From the NCBI GenBank assembly GCA_026386995.1, contig JAPLMO010000308.1, positions 1 through 15,678 on the forward strand: a DNA stretch of 15,678 nt, written 5' to 3'. Source of the DNA: Planctomycetota bacterium (lineage in GTDB: Bacteria > Planctomycetota > Phycisphaerae > FEN-1346). Shown one piece after another: positions 6,753 to 13,136 of the stretch (within the stretch, counting starts at the first letter, position 1; every line of letters begins with the position of its first letter). Made by a program: the position numbers and the translations under genes. The notes under the pieces were generated by a model that was not told the origin of the DNA, did no database searches, and saw nothing but the letters and a program-made list of their open reading frames with translations.

Positions 6753-7211
6753 GTGCCGTCCCGTTCGCCCGACACCGACAACACCTACCCCTGGACCGAG
6801 AAGGTCCTCCCGACGCAATTGGAGGCCATCCGCGAGGTCGAGGGCGACATCATGGACCGTCTGGCGCAACTCGACTACGATGAGGACCTGCAGTTTGCCA
6901 TCCGCCTCGCCTTCGAAGAGGCCGTCGTCAACGCCATGAAACACGGCAACCGCATGGACCCGGCCCGCAAGGTCCTGCTGACTTATCGCGTCTCGCCAGA
7001 GTGCATCGAAATCCGCGTCCGCGATGAGGGCGAAGGTTTTGACCCGTGCTGCGTACCCGACCCGACTATCGACGAGAACCTCCAACGCCCCTGCGGGCGG
7101 GGGATCATGCTCATGCGGTCTTACATGGACACCGTTCAGTACGCCTACCGGGGCAAAGAGGTCCAGATGGTCAAGTTCCGGCGCTCCGGCGGCGGGGGAA
7201 CCAAGCCATGA
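6753..7211 (+). CDS. RsbW/SpoIIAB-type serine kinase (HATPase, anti-sigma factor-like)
   Basis: A 152-residue protein, started at GTG 6753: GGAGGG lies 6 bases upstream, overlapping the end of the STAS gene. The GHKL ATPase motifs are complete: N box EEAVVNAMKHGN (55-66), G1 box DEGEGFDP (91-98) and G2 box GRGIMLMRSYMD (115-126). Such proteins bind a sigma factor or another regulator and phosphorylate STAS antagonists. It sits between two STAS genes and overlaps the second by four bases (ATGA at 7208-7211). That layout suggests a three-protein switch. The sigma factor or output target and the PP2C phosphatase (RsbU/SpoIIE type) are not in the window. Confidence 0.93.
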   Translation: MPSRSPDTDNTYPWTEKVLPTQLEAIREVEGDIMDRLAQLDYDEDLQFAIRLAFEEAVVNAMKHGNRMDPARKVLLTYRVSPECIEIRVRDEGEGFDPCCVPDPTIDENLQRPCGRGIMLMRSYMDTVQYAYRGKEVQMVKFRRSGGGGTKP

Positions 7212-7549
7212 AAATCGAGACGCGCGAAGAAAGCGGATGCCAGGTGATCGCCATCATCGGATCGGCGGACGTCGAGTCCGCAGCCGCCCTCCGCGAGGCG
7301 CTCCTGGGGACCATCGAGAGCGGCGCCAAGTGCATCATCTGCGACCTCGGCCGGACCGACTTCATCTGCTCCGATGCGCTCGGCGTCCTCATCACGGCCT
7401 ACCTGAAGGCCCGGATGCGCGGCGGATTCGTCCGCCTGGCCGACCCGCAGCAGCACCTCAAGGATGTTCTCGCGACGACGCGGCTCGATCATCTGTTCGA
7501 CGTGTTCGCCGACGTGAAGTCCGCCGTCGGCGGACGCAAACTGCACTAA
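7208..7549 (+). CDS. Second STAS-domain protein (anti-sigma factor antagonist)
   Basis: A 113-residue protein whose ATG overlaps the kinase stop codon in an ATGA arrangement, giving translational coupling. It is closer to the standard RsbV/SpoIIAA form than the first STAS protein: VIAIIGSADVESAAALREAL (13-32), CIICDLGRTDFICSDALGVL (42-61, Ser55 at the phosphorylation position) and the C-terminal DHLFDVF helix (94-100). The pair of STAS proteins may compete for one kinase, or one may be the substrate and the other a scaffold. A 49-base gap with its own AGGAG leads to the ThuA gene, which may or may not belong to the same transcript. Confidence 0.9.
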   Translation: MKIETREESGCQVIAIIGSADVESAAALREALLGTIESGAKCIICDLGRTDFICSDALGVLITAYLKARMRGGFVRLADPQQHLKDVLATTRLDHLFDVFADVKSAVGGRKLH

Positions 7550-7598
7550 CGCTCCGGCCACTGGACGGCGAACGAACTTGTCCGCATAGGAGTTCCGC

Positions 7599-8516
7599 AT
7601 GTTAAAGATCATTGCGCAGGCGACGTTTATGGGGGCGGTTGTCCTGGGCCTGATGTGGGCCGCGCAGGCCGCCGACGAGCCGGCCAGGGCGTCCGAGCAG
7701 GCGGCCAAGATCCGCCTCCTCATCCTCAGTGGCGCCAACAACCATGCCTGGAAGGCCACCACGCCCGTTCTTAAGAAGATGTATGAGGACAGCGGCCGAT
7801 TCACCGTTGACGTGACCGAAGACGTCCCGAACCTCAAGGCCGCCGATTTCGCCAAGTACGATTGCATCGTCTGCAACTACACGACCTTCCCGGTCATGGA
7901 GGGCAAACGCTGGCCCGCCGAGACTGAAAAGGCGTTCCTCGACTACATCGCCGCGGGGCACGGCTTTGTTCTCTTTCATGCCGCCAGCACGGCCTGGGAG
8001 GACTGGCCCGAGTTTGGGGACCTTATCGGCCTCCAGTGGCAGATGGACAAGGCCACCGGCAACAGCGTCAGCGGCCACGGGGCGCAGCACTTCTTTGCCA
8101 TCACTATCGTCGACAAGGAACACCCCGTCACCCAGGGCATGAAGGACTTTCAGCACGTTAAGGACGAACTCTATCATCGCCAACTCAAGCACCCGACGGC
8201 CAAGGTGCTGGCCACGACCTTCTCCGACAAGGCTAAGGGCGGCAGCGGCCAGGATGAGCCGATGATCGTCGTCACCGAACTGGGCAAAGGCCGCTGCTTC
8301 CACAACGTCATGGGCGACAACCCCAAACCGATGGAAGGTGTGGGCTTCCAGACCTTGATGCTTCGCGGCACGGAGTGGGCCGCAACGGGCAAGGTCACCA
8401 TCCCCATTCCCACCGACTGGCCCGCCCTCGGCACGCCGCAGGCCGAGGAACTGAAGAAGCCCGGCGGGCCTAAGAAAGCCGACCCGGCGAAGCAACCTGC
8501 CGAAGCGAAGAAGTAG
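7599..8516 (+). CDS. Exported ThuA-domain protein
   Basis: A 305-residue protein, ATG preceded by TAGGAG. Residues 1-24 form a Sec signal (hydrophobic core, AQA cleavage motif at 22-24), so it acts outside the cytoplasm. The body is a ThuA-like class I glutamine-amidotransferase fold: LILSGANNHAWKAT (41-54), YDCIVCNYTTFP (87-98), GHGFVLFHAAS (120-130), DELYHRQ (189-195) and GRCFHNVMGDN (231-241). ThuA proteins are tied to trehalose, sucrose and other disaccharide use, and in planctomycetes often occur near Gfo/Idh/MocA oxidoreductases, as here. The enzymatic reaction is not firmly known for most members. The last ~20 residues are a Lys/Ala/Pro-rich tail. A palindromic repeat follows 39 bases after the stop. 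Confidence 0.9.
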   Translation: MLKIIAQATFMGAVVLGLMWAAQAADEPARASEQAAKIRLLILSGANNHAWKATTPVLKKMYEDSGRFTVDVTEDVPNLKAADFAKYDCIVCNYTTFPVMEGKRWPAETEKAFLDYIAAGHGFVLFHAASTAWEDWPEFGDLIGLQWQMDKATGNSVSGHGAQHFFAITIVDKEHPVTQGMKDFQHVKDELYHRQLKHPTAKVLATTFSDKAKGGSGQDEPMIVVTELGKGRCFHNVMGDNPKPMEGVGFQTLMLRGTEWAATGKVTIPIPTDWPALGTPQAEELKKPGGPKKADPAKQPAEAKK

Positions 8517-8555
8517 GGTGGTCGCCCTCGGCACGTGCAGCGCTACTTTCAAGGT

Positions 8556-8596
8556 TTTGCGCGGCTGGGTTCCGTACCCGCCGCGCAAATTGCGAT
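8556..8596. repeat. Long extragenic palindrome, copy B (inverted relative to 2418-2476)
   Basis: Arms TTTGCGCGGC(T)GGGT (8556-8570) and ACCCGCCGCGCAAA (8576-8589) pair over 14 bp with one bulged T and a 5-base loop. Bases 8574-8596 are the exact reverse complement of 2418-2440, and the opposite end (GGTTTTGCGC near 8554) also matches copy A. It follows the ThuA stop by 39 bases. Confidence 0.8.
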
Positions 8597-8693
8597 CTAG
8601 CGCTCTCATATTAGCGTGGCGCGGAAAAGGGCACAGCCCCCTTTGCCGGTTCCCCCGCCCAACACGGCCGCCCGCCGCTTTCCCCTTCGAAGG

Positions 8694-9639
8694 TCAGGGG
8701 CGTTCTGTCTCGTCGGTGAGCCGGAAGCAGCGCAGGTCTGAGACGCGGAGCGAGAGTGCCCCCATGTGGTCCTCGACCCTGCCCGTGACGATGTAGGGCC
8801 CGCGGGTCGAGATGCGCCCGCCCAAACGCTGATACGCATCGGGCAGGAGCACGGCCTCGATGACGCCGGTCTCGTCCTCCAGGCTCAGGAACTTCATGAA
8901 CTCACCGGTCTTGGTGCGGGCGCGGCGTTCGGCGAAAAGGATTCCCGCGACACGGCACACCCTCGCCGGGTCCGGGTTGGGGCCTTTGTTGTTTGCCGCT
9001 AAATCCGCAATTCGCAATCCGCAATCATAAGTGGCCGGTACACGGCCATCGGGTTGGCCGAGGGCGTCATGTCAAGGACGTGGTCCTCGATGAGAAGTTT
9101 CTGAAGGGGCGAGTAGTCGGCAAGGTCGGGGCAGGGCGGATCGGCGGGTCCGAAGTCTGGGGAAGCGTGGTCGCCCAACAGGGTGGCTGCGTCGCCCGGG
9201 TGCGGGGTGCCTGAACCCTTGGCGATTTCGTGGACCTGCCAGAGGGCTCGCGGGCGGTTGCCGGCAAGCGAATCGAGCGCCCCGGCCAGGGCGAGGTTCT
9301 CGAGTTCCTCGCGCGAGAGTTTCACGCGCGAGGCGAGGTCAGCCACCGAGCGATACGGGCCGCCGGAAGAGCGCGCATCGACGATCTCGCGCATCGCGCG
9401 CTCGGAGAGGCTGCGAACATCCATCAGGCCCACGCGCAGGGCGACGCAGTGCGTGTTATCGCGCGGCGGCGGGCGTCTTCCAAATACGTGCGCCGCTCGT
9501 AGTAGCCCGCCTGGTTGGCGAGGACGGCGGCGGCGAACTCGGCCGGCCACCGGACCCTGAGGTACACCGCCCGGTACGAAATCTCGCCGTATGTGCATGC
9601 GTGGGCCTTACAGTACGAGTAGGCGGCGAACAGGCTGAT
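8694..9639 (-). pseudogene. 3' remnant of a DnaE-type DNA polymerase III alpha subunit, frameshifted
   Basis: Read on the minus strand, three frames in turn give DnaE sequence. Frame a (9639 to about 9465) reads LFAAYSYCKAHACTYGEISY, then YLRVRWPAEFAAAVLANQ and YYERRTYLEDARR, the DnaE C-terminal core. Frame b (about 9460 to 8999) reads LRVGLMDVRSLSERAMREIV, the helix-hairpin-helix stretch SREELENLALAGALDSLAG, and ends just after SANPMAVYRP. Frame c (about 9017 to 8694) holds the OB domain (VAGILFAERRARTKTGEFMK, then LEDETGVIEAVLLPD). Compared with the family, about 15-20 residues are missing at the a/b junction, and the b/c junction falls in an ATTGCGGA-type repeat. All polymerase active-site regions are absent. 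The gene cannot make a working polymerase. It probably belonged to a dinB-dnaE error-prone repair cassette. Confidence 0.85.
9002..9026. repeat. AATCCGCAATTCGC-type simple repeat inside the broken dnaE
   Basis: AATCCGCA occurs twice around ATTCGC. The patch sits exactly where the dnaE reading frame changes between its beta-binding region and the OB domain, so its insertion or expansion is the likely cause of that frameshift. A related stretch lies at 3917-3931 after metK. Confidence 0.65.
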
Positions 9640-9772
9640 CCGCGACCGGCCGCCCCGCCAGGTCCGGCGCCAGGATCTGCTCGACCTGGGCGAAGAACGC
9701 GTCGATGTCCACCAGAAGCACGACCGGCGGCTGGTCGGGTGGCATCGGCGGCTGGGCGATTACGGGCTCCAT
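9608..9772 (-). pseudogene. 5' remnant of a DinB-type (Y-family) DNA polymerase fused to dnaE sequence
   Basis: The minus-strand ATG at 9772, preceded by a purine-rich GGAAGGA site, opens a 54-codon frame. Residues 18-44 (VLLVDIDAFFAQVEQILAP, then DLAGRPV) are the N-terminus of a DinB/Pol IV polymerase, including the first metal-binding Asp and the FF steric-gate region. Homology stops at about residue 44 (base 9640). From the next base DnaE sequence begins in another frame, and this frame ends at 9608-9610. A clean deletion of roughly the rest of dinB plus most of dnaE would explain the join. The alternative is an assembly chimera. Confidence 0.8.
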
Positions 9773-9807
9773 TGTTTCTCTTTCCTTCCCTTATCGCTTC
9801 CTTCGGA

Positions 9808-9836
9808 ATCGTACCCTAACAGAACCCGAACGTCCA
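9808..9836 (-). promoter_or_regulatory. Possible promoter of the dinB/dnaE remnant
   Basis: On the minus strand, TGGACG (9836-9831) and TACGAT (9813-9808) are 17 bases apart, 35 bases before the ATG at 9772. The match is modest. I see no clear LexA-type operator. Confidence 0.3.
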
Positions 9837-9876
9837 GTGGAAAAATGCGTAAGCCGAAAGAATTCGTCGACCGTGC

Positions 9877-9905
9877 TTGAATCCAGGGCCGATATGGGGT
9901 AGACT
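9877..9905 (+). promoter_or_regulatory. Promoter of the tmRNA gene
   Basis: TTGAAT (9877-9882) and TAGACT (9900-9905) are separated by 17 bases. The predicted start near 9912 leaves a leader of about 16 bases for 5' processing before the mature end at 9928. Confidence 0.55.
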
Positions 9906-9927
9906 ATGGGAGTAGGACGCCCGAAGT

Positions 9928-10282
9928 GGGGGCGATCGGTATCGACGGGGCTTAGGAGGGCTTGAGGCTGCGCGAAGAGGTTGTCGGCCACCTCTTAAAA
10001 CTGCCGGCACAAGTAAAATGCCAATCCTAACATGGCAATGGCCGCCTAAATAAGGTGGTCACGTTCGCCCGGGCTGGCCTGTGGACCTGGGACGAACGTC
10101 AACACACGGGCTGGCCGGCACGTCTGTCGGGCGCGTCGCCGGCGAGACCAAAGCCTGGCTGGGCTTGCTCGGATCCTGTCGATCGGAGCCTTGCGGGCCG
10201 AGACTTAATGGATCGACTACTCGCGTAGAAGCTTCAGGTCCCGGGCATCCGGACGTGGGTTCGATTCCCACCGCCTCCACCA
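9928..10282 (+). ncRNA. ssrA: Transfer-messenger RNA
   Basis: One-piece tmRNA of about 355 nt. The 5' end GGGGGCGATCGGTATCGACG is the classic tmRNA start, and its first seven bases pair with CGCCTCC at 10272-10278 (one G-U) to form the acceptor stem. A T arm with GTGGG-TTCGATTC-CCAC precedes it, and an encoded ACCA follows (10279-10282). The tag frame that ends in Ala-Ala runs from GCC 10020 to the TAA at 10047-10049 and reads ANPNMAMAA (the resume codon is inferred; an in-frame TAA at 10014-10016 limits how early it can be). The C-terminal MAA replaces the usual LAA. tmRNA rescues stalled ribosomes with SmpB and tags the product for proteolysis. It is divergent from the dinB remnant, and an integrase remnant abuts its 3' end. 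Confidence 0.96.
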
Positions 10283-10285
10283 TTT

Positions 10286-10879
10286 CTACATCTCGACCCT
10301 CGTTTTTACTAGCGCCAGGGCCGTTTCTCCTGCCCGACTGTGCCCATGTGCGTCAGGCGATCTCGTACTTTTTGGCAATACTTTCGGTTTAGTCGATATG
10401 TCCGCTGGCGCTCCGTCCGAACCCGTGAGGAGGGGCGCAGCGGCTTCCGGCGGCCGGGTTACGTCGGGCAGGTCCTCGACGGCCCCGGCCGTGTTCAGGA
10501 TGCTGGGGTCGGTGTACACGTTCATCATCAGCCGCAGGTCCGTGTGACGCATCAATTCCATCGCCGTCCGCGGTGCCACGCCGTTCTTGGCCAGCATCGT
10601 GCCGAAGGTCATGCGAAGCGAGTGGAAGTCCGCCTGCCGGCCGTCGGCGTCCTTGTAGTCGATCTCCGCCCGCTCCAGGTCGTGCATCAAGTCCCTCATG
10701 CGCGGGATGCGACCGAACACCTTCGTCTCGGGCGCCGCGTCCGTGGGCATCGCCCGCCGGAGTTCAGCGGCCACCTTGCGGGCAGCCTCACGCTCGCGGC
10801 GGGCCGATTCCTGCTCTGTTGCCGTCCGGTCGCGGAAGCCCTTTTCGCACCGGGTCTCGCCGCCCGGCAACTGCCACCG
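10286..10879 (-). pseudogene. Tyrosine recombinase (integrase) remnant at the tmRNA 3' end
   Basis: Minus-strand frame ending at 10286, only 4 bases beyond the tmRNA CCA. The C-terminal catalytic half is clear: DFHSLRMTFGTMLAKNGV (His and Arg of the HxLR box), TAMELMRHTDLRLMMNVY (second His and the Tyr nucleophile in NVYTD). Upstream comes a short N-terminal piece (QLPGGETRCEKGF, then ATEQESARREREAARK). About 150-200 residues expected between the two, including the first catalytic Arg box, are absent; the in-frame junction is near 10774. The N-terminus also ends abruptly near 10879, where hydrolase sequence begins on the other strand. It should be inactive. The tmRNA 3' end is a known integration target, so this is probably the scar of an integrated element. 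Confidence 0.8.
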
Positions 10880-10880
10880 T

Positions 10881-11024
10881 ATGAACCAGGAGGCGATGCG
10901 CCGCATGCAGGCCCCGTGCGAACTGCGGATCGTCCCGTACACCGGGCACCTCTTTGAGGAGTCGGGGGCGCTTGCGCACGTGGCCAGGTTGGCGGGGGAG
11001 TGGTTCCTGAAGCACCTGAAATAG
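10881..11024 (+). pseudogene. C-terminal fragment of a dienelactone hydrolase-like alpha/beta hydrolase
   Basis: The last 47 codons before the TAG at 11022-11024 read MNQEAMRRMQ, then CELRIVPYTGHLFEESGALA and VARLAGEWFLKHLK. This is the C-terminal helix-strand-helix of DLH-type hydrolases, with the catalytic His in TGHLFEE. The nucleophile and acid residues are missing. The frame is open upstream but there it runs antisense through the integrase remnant, so the hydrolase homology begins abruptly at about 10881. No ribosome-binding site fits the ATG at 10881. It is a deletion or rearrangement product, not a functional small gene. Confidence 0.7.
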
Positions 11025-11120
11025 CCGCGCGGTACAAGTAAAGGGCGGCGGTGTGCGTTATTCCTCTGCGCGCCCGATCAGCCGCTGTTGTGTCGGTTCG
11101 TCAAACGGGTTGCGCAGGCA

Positions 11121-11150
11121 AAGAGTGGCAGAGACGCCCCCGCCACTCTT
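11121..11150. terminator. Hairpin, possible terminator
   Basis: AAGAGTGGC (11121-11129) pairs perfectly with GCCACTCTT (11142-11150) around a 12-base loop. It lies in the 196-base spacer between the hydrolase fragment (plus) and the DUF378 gene (minus), where two transcripts would converge. The T-run is short. Nothing else is recognised in this spacer. Confidence 0.45.
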
Positions 11151-11220
11151 CGTTTGGCTTCCTGTCCCTCTCAAGCCGCGCATGCATCCAACGCCTGCGC
11201 CCCCCCTTAGCCGCTACGGC

Positions 11221-11469
11221 TCAATGGGCCGTGCTGGGCGACGTGCGGGCCGGTTCGATCCAGCAACTGCTGACGGCCCGAAACATCACGACCTGGTATA
11301 AGGCGCTCAGGCCCACCAGGACATAGGTGATCCGGCTCAGGACGCTCAGATCGCCGAAGATTCTGTCGACCAGGTTGAAACCGAACAGTCCCACCAGCCC
11401 CCAGTTGAGGCCGCCGACGATTATCAGGCAGGCCGTTACGATGCTCAGAACTTTGGTTAGCGTGATCAT
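11221..11469 (-). CDS. DUF378 family small membrane protein
   Basis: An 82-residue protein. The ATG at 11469 is chosen because AAGGAG lies 7 bases upstream; an upstream in-frame start at 11490 lacks such a site. The sequence has two hydrophobic helices (about 8-32 and 46-64) and the DUF378 signature IIVGGLNWGLVGLFGFNLVD (16-35), followed by LSRITYVLVGLSALYQ (44-59). Family members (YuzA-like) are inner-membrane proteins of unknown function, usually 65-80 residues. The last ~15 residues after FRAVSSC are a polar tail. It stands alone and is transcribed away from the VOC/dha genes. Confidence 0.9.
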   Translation of the reverse strand: MITLTKVLSIVTACLIIVGGLNWGLVGLFGFNLVDRIFGDLSVLSRITYVLVGLSALYQVVMFRAVSSCWIEPARTSPSTAH

Positions 11470-11689
11470 TTGAAATCTCCTTAACCACATCCGCTTGGTT
11501 TCGTTCTTTGCCCATTCATAATGCTATGCCCCGGCAAGTGAAAAAGTAAAGCCAGCCGTCAAGGCCGAGATTCCGGCCTTTGGCACGAGATAACTATTGA
11601 CGCCGCGCGGGCATCCTGACAAAGTATTGCGCCCCGCAGGCCCCCCAAGGGGAAGGGGGGTCCGGCAGGAGCCCAGGAAAGGAGTTGAC

Positions 11690-12004
11690 GTGGCAAAGTT
11701 CCATCACGTGGGTGTACTCAGCAAGGCGAAGCATCCGGGCGAGTCGTACCTTGAGGGCGGCAAGGTCTACATCACGGACCCCGCGAAACACCCGTACGGC
11801 TTCGAGTACCTGCGATTCGAGGCCGGGTCGCCGCTGCCGAAGGAACTCCAGACCATGCCGCACGTGGCGTTCGAGGTCCCGAGCGTCGACGCCGCCCTGA
11901 AGGGTGAGAAAGTGGTCCTGGCGCCGTTCGACCCCACGCCGCAACTTCGCGTGGCGTTCATCATGAAAGACGACGTACTGATCGAACTGGTGCAAAACAA
12001 GTAA
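11690..12004 (+). CDS. Small VOC-superfamily (glyoxalase-fold) protein
   Basis: A 104-residue protein, started at GTG 11690 with AAAGGAG 5 bases upstream; the open frame begins earlier, at 11597, but without a site. It shows the paired beta-alpha-beta-beta-beta modules of the vicinal oxygen chelate fold: FHHVGVLSKA (4-13), FEYLRFEAGSPLP (38-50), MPHVAFEVPSVDAAL (56-70) and DDVLIELVQNK (94-104). The His near the start, His58 and Glu99 sit at metal-ligand positions. VOC proteins include lyases, isomerases and dioxygenases, so the reaction is not assigned. It precedes dhaK by 72 bases on the same strand, separated by a hairpin repeat, and may be the first gene of the sugar cluster. Confidence 0.8.
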   Translation: MAKFHHVGVLSKAKHPGESYLEGGKVYITDPAKHPYGFEYLRFEAGSPLPKELQTMPHVAFEVPSVDAALKGEKVVLAPFDPTPQLRVAFIMKDDVLIELVQNK

Positions 12005-12016
12005 TCGCCTTTTACA

Positions 12017-12042
12017 TTTAGCCGCCCACCTTGGTGGGCGCG
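12017..12042. repeat. TTTAGCC-type intergenic hairpin, copy 2 (TT loop)
   Basis: TTTAGC is followed by the 8-bp stem CGCCCACC / GGTGGGCG (12023-12030, 12033-12040) with a TT loop, then CG. The stem differs from copy 1 at several paired positions, while pairing, loop and flanks are kept. Confidence 0.75.
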
Positions 12043-12076
12043 TCCGCCTTTGCACGCGAGGCCTAGGAGCTACGTT

Positions 12077-13078
12077 ATGCCCATGAAAAAGTTTATCAAC
12101 AAGCCCGAGGACCTGGTGAAGGAACTGCTGGAAGGCTACGCGGCGGCCTTTCCGCAGAAGGTCCACCTGGCGGGCCAGAACCTGGTCGTCCGCGCCAAAC
12201 CGAAGGCCGCCGGCAAGGTCGGCGTGGTGACCCTGGGCGGCAGCGGCCACGAGCCGGCCCTGAGCGGCTTCGTCGGCGAGGGGATGCTCGACATCAGCGT
12301 CCCCGGCGAGATTTTCGCCGCCCCCGGGCCGCCGCGCGTCTTTGAGGCGCTGAAAATGGCCGACCGCGGGGCGGGCGTCCTCTTAATCGTCCTGAACCAT
12401 GCCGGCGACGTGATGAGCGCCAAGGTCGTCATGGAGATGGCCAAGAAGCAGAACTTGAACGTCAAGATGGTCCTGACGCACGAGGACATCGCGGGCGGCC
12501 CGCGCGACAAGCCCGACAACCGCCGCGGCCTCGTCGGATGCGTGCCGGTCATCAAGGTGGCCGGCGCGGCCGCCGATGCGGGCCAGTCGCTCGACCAGTG
12601 CGCGGCCGTGGCCGAGAAAATGTCGGCCAACATGGCGACGCTGGCCGTGGCGATGGGGCCCGCGACGCATCCATCGACCGGCCAGGCCCTCTTTGTGCTG
12701 GCTGAGGACGAGATGGAGATCGGCCTCGGGCAGCACGGCGAGCCGGGCACAGGCAGCATGAAGATCAAGACCGCCGACCAGACCGCCGACGCCATGCTCG
12801 AGCGGCTGCTGGCGGACCTCCATGTGAAGAAGGGCGACGAGCTCCTCGTCATGCTCAACGGCGCCGGCGCGACCACCCTGATGGAACTCTTCATCGTGTT
12901 TCGCCGCGTGGCGCAGGTCCTGAAGGAGAAAGGCATCGTCCTGGTGCGCGGCGCGGTTGACGAGTTCCTGACGGTCCAGGAAATGGCCGGCTTCCAGATG
13001 TGCATCGCGCGGATGGACAAGGAGTTGCTGGCCCTCTGGGACGCCCCCTGCGACGCGCCGTACATGACCGTCCGCTAA
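12077..13078 (+). CDS. dhaK: Dihydroxyacetone kinase-like subunit DhaK
   Basis: A 333-residue protein, started at ATG 12077 with AGGAG 7 bases upstream (a second ATG follows at 12083). DhaK binds a small ketose, classically dihydroxyacetone, covalently through a His and presents it for phosphorylation by DhaL. Visible motifs are LGGSGHEPALSGFVGEGML (53-71), NHAGDVMS (107-114) and IGLGQHGEPGTGSM (215-228). His220 is the expected substrate-binding His; His58 is also kept. Two motifs differ from textbook DhaK: GQHGEPG for GIHGEPG and NHAGD for NYTGD, and THEDIAGGPRD (134-144) is not what I would expect in glycerol-fermentation DhaK. The true substrate may therefore be another ketose. dhaL follows directly, and no DhaM phosphotransferase subunit is seen. 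Confidence 0.92.
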   Translation: MPMKKFINKPEDLVKELLEGYAAAFPQKVHLAGQNLVVRAKPKAAGKVGVVTLGGSGHEPALSGFVGEGMLDISVPGEIFAAPGPPRVFEALKMADRGAGVLLIVLNHAGDVMSAKVVMEMAKKQNLNVKMVLTHEDIAGGPRDKPDNRRGLVGCVPVIKVAGAAADAGQSLDQCAAVAEKMSANMATLAVAMGPATHPSTGQALFVLAEDEMEIGLGQHGEPGTGSMKIKTADQTADAMLERLLADLHVKKGDELLVMLNGAGATTLMELFIVFRRVAQVLKEKGIVLVRGAVDEFLTVQEMAGFQMCIARMDKELLALWDAPCDAPYMTVR

Positions 13079-13086
13079 GGTTCTTA

Positions 13087-13113
13087 TTTAGCCCCCAGTG
13101 AATACACCGGGGG
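13087..13113. repeat. TTTAGCC-type intergenic hairpin, copy 3 (variant, AATA loop)
   Basis: TTTAG is followed by CCCCC (13092-13096) pairing with GGGGG (13109-13113) and GTG (13098-13100) pairing with CAC (13105-13107) around AATA, with one A-C mismatch. It fills the dhaK-dhaL gap and contains the GTG at 13098, which is therefore disfavoured as the dhaL start. Confidence 0.65.
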
Positions 13114-13136
13114 TGGAATTGCAGGGCATAACGCAG

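Noticed and set aside
8694..9639. Sequencing errors as the explanation for the dnaE frameshifts
   Set aside because: Besides the frame changes, residues are missing at one junction, the N-terminal two thirds is gone, and other genes in the window are intact; decay or misassembly fits better.
10018..10056. Alternative tmRNA tag frame reading MPILTWQWPPK
   Set aside because: It does not end in Ala-Ala or any known degron-like tail, while the frame from 10020 does.
10059..10392. Open frames inside the tmRNA gene on both strands
   Set aside because: The stretch is explained by tmRNA secondary structure and its conserved ends; the frames have no protein signature.
11243..11262. Second attachment site resembling the tmRNA T loop (GGTTCGATCC)
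   Set aside because: Only about 9-10 bases match and it lies inside the DUF378 coding region, so it is not a credible att duplicate.
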